DNA of 16,461 nt, from positions 1 through 16,461 of the forward strand of contig CAYOFK010000055.1 of the NCBI GenBank assembly GCA_964403185.1, read 5' to 3'. The stretch is from CAYOFK01 sp964403185. Its GTDB lineage: Bacteria; Bacteroidota; Bacteroidia; Bacteroidales; VadinHA17. Below the pieces are notes generated by a model. It made no database searches. It was not told where the DNA came from and saw nothing but the letters and a program-made list of their open reading frames with translations. Made by a program: the position numbers and the translations under genes. Each line of letters begins with the position of its first letter. The stretch's first letter is position 1. This document shows positions 1 to 8,400 of this stretch, piece after piece.

Positions 1-1376
1 GGCATAAGAAGGTTGAGTTTCGTTTCAATATCTGCGCCCCAGCCATATTCCGGGAGCAAATCCGGGTTTCCGCCGGGGATCCAGTATTTATCATTAAATC
101 CGGGAAGACGGTAACGGGTGGAATAGTTCCCTCTGAAGAGCATTCTGTCCTTCAATACCGGCAACCGGAACCCTAAAGAATACAGCATCTTAGGACTTTT
201 CGTTTGGTTCGTATGATACCGGAGAGAACCATTGATCACGGAATTGCCAATAATTAGTTTTGCTCCTGTGACCAGATTGGCCCTGTATTCATTTTCCTGT
301 CTGTTCGCATAGTTGCCGGTTGAGCCTGAAAGGAATGAAACATTACCGCCTGCATCCAGGATGAGTTGGCCCAGATGATAAAACCGGCTGTTCAGGTCGA
401 GGTACACCTGGTTTGTTATGATCCTGGAATCGATTGCGAAGCTTTTGCCGGCATCAGGCTGCTTATCCAAAAACCTGAGATAATCATAGCTATAGGCTGC
501 CCTGACTTCAATACTGGATTTGCGAAATCTGTTACTGTATTTAATGTATGCTTTCAGTGTACTGTCCGTCTGGTTTTGCCTGCTTTCAGAAAAACTTCCC
601 ATAGGCAGCGGAATCTCTTTAAGCTTAACCTGGTACCAGGTCCCCAGTTCAAATCCCTGCCCCCCGGGCAAGCGCAGGTAAAGATTCTGTACGAATCCAT
701 ACTTCTGATAAAAATCATGGACTCTCGATTCCACCGGATTTCCCGGCTTTGCAATATCACGGAACCTGAAATCATTTTTCGCACTTTGAAAAAAAGGACT
801 GATCCTGAATTGGATCCGCTGATTTCCGATAAGGAAACTAACGCCCGCTGCGTTTGAATTAAATGCTCCTGTTTCAAGCGTTCCCTGAATCATCAGTTGT
901 TTTGACCAGTCTGCTTCATTTCCCAACAACAGTGCTCCGCCAAATGCGCCACTGCCATACAGGGAGCCGGGTGAACCATAAGCAACAGAAACATTGGTGA
1001 ATTGCCCTGAGGGGATCAGTGACAGATCGGCTGTTCCGGAGGTAATTGAGTTCAGGGGAATTCCGTGCCAGCTTATACTTGTATGAGAAGATCCTGTCCC
1101 CCTGAGAGAAACTGATGACAAGGCGCCCTTGCTGCCATAGGAAGTAATGCTGATGGCTTTGTACAGGGATAACAGCTCTCCCAGGTCCAGGAAAGGATTT
1201 CTTTGTAACATTCCCGAATCAAGGGCAACCACTTTCACATCCTCGGAATAGAATTTCAATCTGGTTTTCACAACCTTAACTTCCTTAATATTGAGTGTAT
1301 CCATAGCCGTAACAGATCCCTCAAAGGGCATTGCCAGCCAGAATAAAAGCGAACCATATATAAAGATTGATTTCAA
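1..1376 (-). CDS. BtuB-like TonB-dependent outer membrane receptor (partial, start uncertain)
   Basis: Predicted outer-membrane receptor for cobalamin or a related corrinoid, energised by TonB. The minus-strand frame is open from the signal peptide to the window edge (about 458 codons), so the C-terminal part of the barrel is missing. Visible in order: a hydrophobic signal segment (IFIYGSLLFWLAMPF), a TonB-box-like stretch (MDTLNIKEVKVV), then a plug domain with VSLRGTGSSHTSISWHGIPL and AYGSPGSLYGSGAFGGAL. Barrel strands follow, with the family signature FNDKYWIPGGNPDLLPEYG near the edge. The B12 substrate is inferred from the cobalamin riboswitch just upstream. The start is a problem: the frame reaching the signal peptide has only a TTG at 1376, while the good ATG at 1399, which has a purine-rich AGAAAG before it, runs into TGA because of a nine-T run. 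Another in-frame ATG at 1331 would remove the signal peptide. The family is sure; the exact ligand is less so. Confidence 0.88.
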   Translation of the reverse strand, partial: MKSIFIYGSLLFWLAMPFEGSVTAMDTLNIKEVKVVKTRLKFYSEDVKVVALDSGMLQRNPFLDLGELLSLYKAISITSYGSKGALSSVSLRGTGSSHTSISWHGIPLNSITSGTADLSLIPSGQFTNVSVAYGSPGSLYGSGAFGGALLLGNEADWSKQLMIQGTLETGAFNSNAAGVSFLIGNQRIQFRISPFFQSAKNDFRFRDIAKPGNPVESRVHDFYQKYGFVQNLYLRLPGGQGFELGTWYQVKLKEIPLPMGSFSESRQNQTDSTLKAYIKYSNRFRKSSIEVRAAYSYDYLRFLDKQPDAGKSFAIDSRIITNQVYLDLNSRFYHLGQLILDAGGNVSFLSGSTGNYANRQENEYRANLVTGAKLIIGNSVINGSLRYHTNQTKSPKMLYSLGFRLPVLKDRMLFRGNYSTRYRLPGFNDKYWIPGGNPDLLPEYGWGADIETKLNLLM

Positions 1377-1406
1377 AAAAAAATGTTTACCCCGAACATG
1401 ATCTTT

Positions 1407-1594
1407 CTATGGCAGGTCTTCTGACTTTCCCCGTTTCAGTCGCCTTCCCAGCTGTCCAAAGGCAGCAAGTGGCCCGGAATGACTGAAACGTTCCAGGGGA
1501 TCACAGCAGCGGGTACTGTTCAGGATTTTTCATACATTGAAGCACCTGATTCCCTTTTCACCCTTCCGGAGGAGTATCCGGAACGGAACCATAG
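1407..1594 (-). ncRNA. Cobalamin riboswitch
   Basis: Adenosyl- or other cobalamin-sensing leader RNA of the downstream TonB-dependent receptor. Read on the minus strand it has the conserved elements in the right order: AAAAGGGAATCAGGTGC (about 1557-1541), GCTGTGATCCCC (about 1507-1496), GCCACTTGCTGCC (1473-1461) and the B12 box GTCAGAAGACCTGCC (about 1425-1411). The closing P1 helix is a perfect six-base pair, CTATGG at 1594-1589 with CCATAG at 1412-1407. A nine-base perfect helix forms between 1481-1489 and 1433-1441. The P1 3' strand lies directly against AGAAAG and an ATG at 1399, so control is probably at translation initiation (inference). There is no room for an intrinsic terminator between the aptamer and the gene. 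Confidence 0.95.
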
Positions 1595-1600
1595 TTTTCA

Positions 1601-1608
1601 CAAATGTA
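1601..1608 (-). promoter_or_regulatory. Bacteroidota -7 box for the riboswitch-receptor transcript
   Basis: The minus strand reads TACATTTG, an exact match to the phylum's -7 consensus TAnnTTTG. It ends six bases before the P1 helix of the riboswitch, so the transcript would begin almost exactly at the aptamer. No convincing -33 TTTG is seen at the usual distance. Confidence 0.55.
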
Positions 1609-1717
1609 ATAATCTTTCTCAGGTTTTGATCCGTGATTGAAAAAAATCAATTCCTGATGCCATTATTGGATGGAAGTTTTTAGTAGCTTTATGCAGGAAT
1701 CAAGGTTGCGGAAATAC

Positions 1718-1741
1718 GGTATGTTTTTCTTGTTACATACC
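1718..1741. repeat. Inverted repeat upstream of ligA
   Basis: GGTATGT and ACATACC form a perfect seven-base inverted repeat around a ten-base T-rich loop, 53 bases before the ligA start. It could be a leader hairpin or a regulator site. It has no T-run that would make it a clear terminator. The function is unknown, and the rest of the 1609-1794 gap shows only a 7/8 match to the -7 box (TAGCTTTA at 1684-1691). Confidence 0.3.
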
Positions 1742-1794
1742 TTCAATCTGGTACCAGTCAGAATGCCTTATTACATTATTGTCACTCTTGTTTC

Positions 1795-3840
1795 ATGAAA
1801 CAGCATGTGAAAGACAGGATTTCATTTCTGAGGCAGGCACTTGAGAAGCACAATTACCGGTATTATGTGCTTTCCCAGCCCCTGATCAGTGATTTTGAAT
1901 ACGACCTGTTAATGGCTGAACTCAGCGCCCTGGAAAAAAAGCATCCGGAGTTTCAAAGTCTGAATTCCCCCACAAACCGGGTGGGTAACGATATAAATGT
2001 TGAATTCAGGCAAGTACGGCACTCCACTCCAATGTTGTCTTTGGGGAACACTTACTCACTTGGGGAATTGCAGGATTTTGACCAAAGGATCAGAAAGGAC
2101 ATCCAATCCGGATTTGAATACGTCTGTGAATTGAAGTATGACGGGGTTGCTATCAGCATGGTGTATGAGTACGGGTCTTTAGTAAGAGCAGTTACACGGG
2201 GTGATGGTACCCGGGGTGATGATGTCACACATAATGTACGCACTATTAAGACCATCCCTTTAACCCTTCAGGGCGATGATTTCCCTGCATCCCTGGAGGT
2301 GAGGGGTGAGATACTGATGCCCAGGGCCGGATTTGAAAAGATGAACAAGGAACGGGAGGACAAAGATGATCCTGTTTTTGCAAATCCAAGAAATGCCACT
2401 GCCGGGACTTTGAAAAATAAGAATTCCTCTGTTGTGGCTAACAGGCCTCTGGATTGTTTTATTTATGCAGTTTTAGGCCCGGATCTTCCTTTCCCAGGAC
2501 ATTTTGAAAATATTAACAAAGCACACGATTGGGGATTCAAAATTTCCGAACATATCAGAAAGTTTAGTGATTTGGAAGGAGTGGTCTCCTTCATTAAGGA
2601 ATGGGACTCCCGGAGGGAGAAACTTCCATTTGATATTGACGGAGTGGTTATAAAAGTGAATGACTTTTCCCTGCAGAAAAAACTGGGATTCACTGCAAAA
2701 TCACCAAGATGGGCCATTTCCTACAAATATAAAGCTGAACAGGAGCTGACCAGGTTGACATCGGTAAGTTTCCAGGTAGGGCGTACAGGAGCCGTAACAC
2801 CGGTGGCAAACCTTGAACCGGTTCTGCTTGCCGGGACGGTCGTAAAAAGGGCCTCCCTGCATAATGCCGGCCAGATTGAGTTACTGGATTTGCATACAGG
2901 AGACCACGTATTTGTAGAAAAAGGTGGTGAAATCATACCTAAAATAGTGGGAGTGGATGTTTCGAAACGCGTCCCGGATGCAGTTCCTGTGATTTTTGTT
3001 ACGCATTGCCCGGATTGTCAGACAGCCCTGGTCAGGAACGAAGGCGAAGCCCATTTCTACTGTCCTGATAATTTGGGCTGTCCTCCTCAGATAAAGGGAA
3101 GAATTGAGCATTTTATCAGCCGGAAGGCAATGGATATTGATGGTCTTGGGCCTGAAACCATTGACCTGCTCTTCAAAAGTAAACTGCTGAAAGAAGCGGC
3201 TGACCTGTATGATCTGAAAGCAGAAGATATTGCACCTCTTGAGAGACTCGGAGAAAGATCTGCTGAAAACATCATTTCCGGAATCGAACAAAGCAAATCG
3301 ATTCCCTTCCACAGGGTCTTATATGCCCTTGGTATCAGGCATGTGGGCGAAACGGTTGCAAAAACACTGGCCGGCCATTTTCAGGACCTTGACCAACTCA
3401 GGGCGGCCTCTGTTGAAACACTTCTTGAAATTGAAGAAGTTGGTGATAAGATTGCAGAGAGCATCACCCGGTTTTTTTCTGATCCGGCCAACCTGTTATC
3501 AATTGAAAAATTAAAGAACCATGGTTTGCAGTTCAGCCAGGGAAAAAACCGCGCCATTCGTTCAGAAAAGTTTTCAGGACTGTCTTTTGTAATTTCAGGA
3601 TCGTTTGAGAAACACTCAAGAGATGACATTAAAAGGATCATTGAAGAACATGGTGGGAATATTGCCAGCAGTATTTCCCCGAAAACCAGCTATCTGGTCG
3701 GAGGAAACAAAATTGGTCCTATGAAACTCAGGAAAGTTCAGCAATTAAACATTCCGGTGATATCGGAAGATGAGTTATTATCCATGTCGGAACAGGAACC
3801 TGTGAATCCCGGGACAGCATACCGGTCAGGCTTATTCTGA
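1795..3840 (+). CDS. ligA: NAD-dependent DNA ligase LigA
   Basis: Seals nicks in duplex DNA during replication and repair, using NAD+ to adenylate its active-site lysine. At 681 residues it is full length for the family. The N-terminal Ia domain has HNYRYYVLSQPLISDFEYD (residues 19-37). The adenylation motif ELKYDG puts the catalytic lysine at K114, followed by TRGDGTRGDDVT and LEVRGEI. The motif DGVVIKVN is at about 282-289 and SPRWAISYKY at 303-312. The OB fold is followed by a four-cysteine zinc site (C405, C408, C423, C429), helix-hairpin-helix repeats (about 440-585) and a C-terminal BRCT domain from about residue 594. The ATG at 1795 directly precedes the conserved N-terminal helix. The next gene lies about 100 bases downstream on the same strand. 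No key residue is missing. Confidence 0.98.
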   Translation: MKQHVKDRISFLRQALEKHNYRYYVLSQPLISDFEYDLLMAELSALEKKHPEFQSLNSPTNRVGNDINVEFRQVRHSTPMLSLGNTYSLGELQDFDQRIRKDIQSGFEYVCELKYDGVAISMVYEYGSLVRAVTRGDGTRGDDVTHNVRTIKTIPLTLQGDDFPASLEVRGEILMPRAGFEKMNKEREDKDDPVFANPRNATAGTLKNKNSSVVANRPLDCFIYAVLGPDLPFPGHFENINKAHDWGFKISEHIRKFSDLEGVVSFIKEWDSRREKLPFDIDGVVIKVNDFSLQKKLGFTAKSPRWAISYKYKAEQELTRLTSVSFQVGRTGAVTPVANLEPVLLAGTVVKRASLHNAGQIELLDLHTGDHVFVEKGGEIIPKIVGVDVSKRVPDAVPVIFVTHCPDCQTALVRNEGEAHFYCPDNLGCPPQIKGRIEHFISRKAMDIDGLGPETIDLLFKSKLLKEAADLYDLKAEDIAPLERLGERSAENIISGIEQSKSIPFHRVLYALGIRHVGETVAKTLAGHFQDLDQLRAASVETLLEIEEVGDKIAESITRFFSDPANLLSIEKLKNHGLQFSQGKNRAIRSEKFSGLSFVISGSFEKHSRDDIKRIIEEHGGNIASSISPKTSYLVGGNKIGPMKLRKVQQLNIPVISEDELLSMSEQEPVNPGTAYRSGLF

Positions 3841-3947
3841 ACTTCAGGTGGTGATACTTCCTGGGTTTTTGACAAACCGGCAAACAAAACCTGTGTATAA
3901 TGCACATCAACATATCATATCTCCCTCAATTTTTTTAAACTTGCAGC

Positions 3948-4520
3948 ATGGAATTGTTTTCAAATATGCGAACCCGGGTTGGAGCATGGTCTTTAAGAAA
4001 AACGGTAAAGTCCAGGAAGAGGCACAAAAAGGTATTTAATCTCCATACGGCACGATCGATTGGCATATTATATGATGCTACGAACCATAATTATTTTGAA
4101 CCCGTACTAAAATTCGCAAAAGAGCTCAAGGACAACAATTCAGAGGTGTCCGTACTTGGTTTCATTAATTCCAAAGACGTTCCTGATAAGTATCTCTTTA
4201 AAAAGGGGTATGCATACTTCAATAAATCTGAAATGAACTGGTATTATAAACCAACCAGTGAAGATGCGATAAGCTTCATGAATTTGAAATTAGATATTTT
4301 GATTGACCTGAACCTTGAAAGAAGTTTATTATTTGATTTTATTGTTGCCACATCCCTTGCAAGGTTTAAAGTGGGCAGGTACAGAAAGGATTGTAAATAC
4401 TATGATTTCATGATCCAGATCAAAAATGATCCCACATTTGAATATTTCATACAGCAGGTAAAGCATTACCTTGAAATGATAAACAGGCCTGAATTATCTC
4501 CCAACTTTGAAAATATATGA
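3948..4520 (+). CDS. Conserved Bacteroidota protein of unknown function (DUF6913-like)
   Basis: A 190-residue, basic N-terminal protein with no signal peptide or membrane segment, so probably cytoplasmic. After a lysine/arginine-rich start (about residues 15-28) comes ARSIGILYDATNHNYFEPVL, an alpha/beta-like segment. Then come VSVLGFINSKDVPD, a tyrosine-rich stretch with NWYYKP, LDILIDLNLERSLLFDFIVATS, and a basic GRYRKDCKYYDFMI before a helical C terminus. I recognise it as the small conserved protein often found beside ligA and dapA in this phylum, probably the DUF6913 family; that name is from memory. Its stop overlaps the dapA start (ATGA at 4517-4520), which implies translational coupling. 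A second in-frame ATG at 3966 would shorten it by six residues. The function is unknown. Confidence 0.8.
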   Translation: MELFSNMRTRVGAWSLRKTVKSRKRHKKVFNLHTARSIGILYDATNHNYFEPVLKFAKELKDNNSEVSVLGFINSKDVPDKYLFKKGYAYFNKSEMNWYYKPTSEDAISFMNLKLDILIDLNLERSLLFDFIVATSLARFKVGRYRKDCKYYDFMIQIKNDPTFEYFIQQVKHYLEMINRPELSPNFENI

Positions 4521-5410
4521 GCCTTATGAAAAAATTCACAGGAACCGGTGTTGCTGTTGTCACTCCATTCCGTGGCGATTCCAGTCTTGATTTCCCGGCT
4601 CTTGGCAAAGTAATTGAACATCTGGTTACCAAAGGAGTCGATTATCTTGTTGTATTGGGAACCACCGGCGAATCGGTCACCCTGAATAAAGAGGAAAAAA
4701 GCGCAGTGATTGATCACGTCATTGAGGTGAACCAGGCAAGGGTCCCATTGGTGGTTGGTTTTGGCGGCAATAACACGCATGAGATAGCCAGTCAATTAAA
4801 GGAACATACGCTTGAGGGAATTGATGCCATTTTATCAGTAACACCCTATTACAACAAACCAAATCAAAAAGGTTTGTTTCAGCATTATAAGACCATAGCC
4901 AATGTCTGCCCTGTACCGGTAATACTTTATAATGTTCCGGGGAGGACCGGTTGTAATCTTCTTCCTGAAACCACTCTGGAGCTGGCTCACAGGTTCGACA
5001 ATATTGTGGCTGTTAAGGAGGCCTCGGGCGATATTGAGGCCATTGCCCTTATTGCCCGGGATAAGCCCTCAGGTTTTCATATTATTTCCGGTGATGATGG
5101 ATTAACCATTCCCATTATTTCCCTGGGTGGGTCCGGCGTAATCTCAGTTCTCGGAAACGCCTATCCTGCTGAAGTCTCCAGCATTGTTTCATGGGCGCTT
5201 ACAGGGAAGTATGACAAAGCCCGGAACCTCCATTTTCAGTTTACTGAGCTGATTGGGCTCTTGTTTTGTGATGGAAATCCTGCCGGCATCAAGGCAGTCC
5301 TGAACCATATGGGACTGGTTTCCAACGAAGTGCGACTGCCATTGTCACCCGTACATGCAGCCACTTTCAACAGGATATCCAAAGTCATTTCCGGAATAAA
5401 ACTTCCCTGA
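4517..5410 (+). CDS. dapA: 4-hydroxy-tetrahydrodipicolinate synthase DapA
   Basis: Condenses pyruvate with aspartate semialdehyde, the first committed step to diaminopimelate and lysine; a cytoplasmic TIM-barrel lyase. At 297 residues it has the normal length. The motif GTTGES (T49, T50) binds the substrate carboxylate. YNVPGRTG supplies the catalytic tyrosine Y138 and the R143 region, and AVKEASGD gives the Schiff-base lysine K167. GGSGVISV closes the active-site region. The ATG at 4517 overlaps the stop of the preceding gene. An internal ATG at 4526 (MKKFTGTG) is an equally plausible start and would remove three residues. The gene converges on secA with only 16 bases between the stops, so the shared end region may influence both transcripts. 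Confidence 0.97.
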   Translation: MSLMKKFTGTGVAVVTPFRGDSSLDFPALGKVIEHLVTKGVDYLVVLGTTGESVTLNKEEKSAVIDHVIEVNQARVPLVVGFGGNNTHEIASQLKEHTLEGIDAILSVTPYYNKPNQKGLFQHYKTIANVCPVPVILYNVPGRTGCNLLPETTLELAHRFDNIVAVKEASGDIEAIALIARDKPSGFHIISGDDGLTIPIISLGGSGVISVLGNAYPAEVSSIVSWALTGKYDKARNLHFQFTELIGLLFCDGNPAGIKAVLNHMGLVSNEVRLPLSPVHAATFNRISKVISGIKLP

Positions 5411-5417
5411 GTGCAAT

Positions 5418-5459
5418 GGGGCAGGGTTACCTTCCGGCCGGGGCCCGTCTTCCTGCCCC
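5418..5459. repeat. GC-rich inverted repeat between dapA and secA ends
   Basis: GGGGCAGG (5418-5425) and CCTGCCCC (5452-5459) are perfect inverted arms of eight bases around a 26-base loop that itself contains the palindromes CCGGCCGG and GGGCCC. The structure starts seven bases after the dapA stop and spans the secA stop and last codons. It could slow or end transcription from either side. Neither strand has the T-run of a classical terminator, so termination is only a suggestion. Confidence 0.35.
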
Positions 5460-8400
5460 GGCCCCTCCCGGTTTGCCGTGACAATGTTTGAATTTCTTCC
5501 CGCTTCCACAAGGGCAAGGGTCATTTCTACCGACTTTTTTCTCAACCCTCACGGGCTGTGTTTTTTGTGTTTCCTCACGGTTTCCTCCCGTGTTTGAAGA
5601 ATCAGTATAGGAAGGAACCTCGGTTTTTGAAGTTCGCAGGTTGCTTGTATCCAGGCTCCTGCGGCCTCTGGCTTCCTGTACCTGACTCGAATCTGCAATC
5701 GGAATGTGCCCCTTTATCAAAGTGGCAATTACGTCTTTGTTTACCCTTGCTACAACAGACTTAAATAATTCAAAAGACTCAAACTTATAGATCAACAGCG
5801 GATCTTTTTGTTCATAGGTAGCAGCCTGAACTGACTGTTTCAGTTCGTCCAGTTCCCTCAGGTGTTCTTTCCAGGCTTCATCAATAGTTGCCAGAAGTAC
5901 TGTTTTTTCATAAGATTTCACAAGCTCTTTTCCTTCGGTTTTCGCTGCCTGTTCAAGGTTGGTGATGACCTGAAACAACTTCACGCCATCCGTTACGGGA
6001 ACAACAATGTTTTCATAAACGTGTGACTGCCTCATATAAACATCCTTTATTACAGGATATGCCTGTTTGGCAATAGATTCTTCCTTACGCTGATAAGTTT
6101 CCAGAACCAGTTGATATATTTTCTGTACGATATCATCCGTATCAGATTTCAGGAAGTCCGGTTCATCCATGGGTGGTTCCACAGAAAAGGTTCTGAGCAG
6201 TTCAAAGCTGAAGCCCTCAAAGTCTCCTGCGGAATGATGCACATCGGTCAGGTTTTCCGACACATCAAAGATCATATTAGCAATGTCCACACTCAACCGT
6301 TCACCAAACAAGGCATGGCGGCGTTTTTTGTAAATGACCTCCCTTTGTGAGTTCATAACATCATCGTATTCCAGCAAGCGTTTCCGGATGCCAAAGTTGT
6401 TTTCTTCAACCTTTTTCTGGGCCCGTTCGATTGATTTTGTGATGAGTGCATGCTGTATGACCTCTCCTTCCTTAAGGCCCATCCGGTCCATCAGACCGGC
6501 AATGCGTTCGGTTCCGAACAACCGCATCAGGTCGTCTTCAAGTGAGACAAAAAACTGCGAAGAGCCGGGATCTCCCTGTCTGCCGGCACGTCCCCGGAGC
6601 TGCCGGTCCACCCGCCTCGACTCGTGTCTTTCTGTACCAATAATGGCCAGGCCTCCTGCATTTACGACTTCTTCACTGAGTTTAATATCAGTACCCCTGC
6701 CGGCCATATTGGTAGCTATGGTCACTTGTCCGGCCTTACCTGCCTGAGCGACAATTTCGGCTTCACGCTGGTGGAGTTTAGCGTTCAGAACATTGTGCTT
6801 AATACCTTTCATTTTCAGCATGCGGCTGAGCAGCTCCGAAATCTCCACTGAAGTTGTGCCCACGAGTGAGGGCCTTCCCTCTTTGCTCAATTTCACAATT
6901 TCATCGATTGCAGATGCGTACTTCTCACGTTTGGTTTTATATACCAGGTCCTCACGATCATCCCTGATTATGGATACATTTGTGGGGATCACCACCACAT
7001 CCAACTTGTATATATCCCAAAACTCACCGGCTTCAGTTTCTGCAGTACCGGTCATTCCGGACAGTTTATGATACATCCTGAAATAATTCTGCAGGGTAAT
7101 TGTGGCAAAAGTTTGTGTAGCTGCTTCAACTTTTACATTTTCCTTTGCTTCAATAGCCTGGTGCAGCCCATCCGAATACCGGCGGCCCTCCATGATGCGG
7201 CCTGTTTGTTCATCGACAATTTTCACTTTATTGTCAATCAATACATATTCCACATCATTTTCAAATAAGGTATAAGCTTTAAACAACTGGTTCATGGTAT
7301 GCACACGCTCAGATTTTACAGCATAGTCCTGCAGGATCTTATCTTTTTCAATAAGCAAGCTATTGGGGTCAGTGTCACCTTTCTCAAGTTCAGCAATTTG
7401 TTCGCCAACATCAGGCAGAACAAAAAAACTGGCATCTTCTGAGGAAGTGGTGATCATATCCAGTCCCTTATCTGTAAGTTCTATGGTATTTTGCTTTTCA
7501 TCAATTATAAAATACAGTTCATCCGTAACTTTGTGCATATCCTTGCTGTTATTCTGCATATAAAAGTTCTCGGTCTTTTGCAGCAGGGTTTTATTCCCCT
7601 CTTCACTCAGGAATTTTATAAGAGCATTATTTTTAGGCAACCCTTTATGCGCACGCAAAAGGAGCAAGCCGCCCTGCTCAGTATTTCCTGAAGTGATTTC
7701 CTTCTTTGATTCGGCCAGTATCTGTGTAACCAGTTTCTTTTGGGCATTCACCAATGTCACCACTTTTGGTTTGAGAGTGTCGAAATGGTGGGTGTCCTGC
7801 CGGGCCGTGGGACCGGAAATAATCAATGGTGTACGGGCATCATCAACCAATACAGAATCTACTTCATCCACAATGGCAAAATGGTGTTTACGCTGGACCA
7901 GGTCATCAGGGTTGATGGCCATATTGTCCCTGAGGTAATCAAAACCGAATTCATTATTAGTCCCAAAAGTAATGTCTGCATTATAGGCCTCTCTTCTTTC
8001 ATTAGAATTAGGCTGGTGCTTATCGATACAGTCAACCGACAGGCCATGAAACTCATATATGGGTCCCATCCACTCCGAATCCCTTTTGGCCAGGTAGTCA
8101 TTCACGGTTACGAGGTGCACCCCCCTTCCACCGAGGGCATTCAGAAATACCGGCAGGGTAGCAACAAGCGTTTTACCTTCTCCGGTTGCCATCTCAGCGA
8201 TCCTTCCCTGGTGGAGCACAACCCCGCCTATCAACTGCACATCATAGTGAACCATATCCCAGGTGATCATGTTGCCTCCGGCCATCCATTCGTTCTTATA
8301 AATGGCCTTATTGCCTTTTATAATTACATGGTCCTTTTTTGCAGCAAGATTCTTATCAAAGTCATTTGTAGTGACTTCTATTTTCTGATTTTCCTTAAAT

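Noticed and set aside
366..857. Plus-strand open frame of 163 codons
   Set aside because: It is antisense to the continuous receptor frame with clear TonB-receptor motifs; its own product has no recognisable pattern.
3869..3901. TTGACA and TATAAT boxes before the small conserved gene
   Set aside because: Both are perfect sigma-70 boxes, but the spacing is 21 bases instead of about 17, and this phylum uses a different -33/-7 consensus. Probably chance.
3936..3943. TAAACTTG, a 7/8 match to the -7 box just before the ATG at 3948
   Set aside because: It ends only four bases before the start codon, so the transcript would begin in or after the ATG. It could be relevant only if the start is the ATG at 3966.
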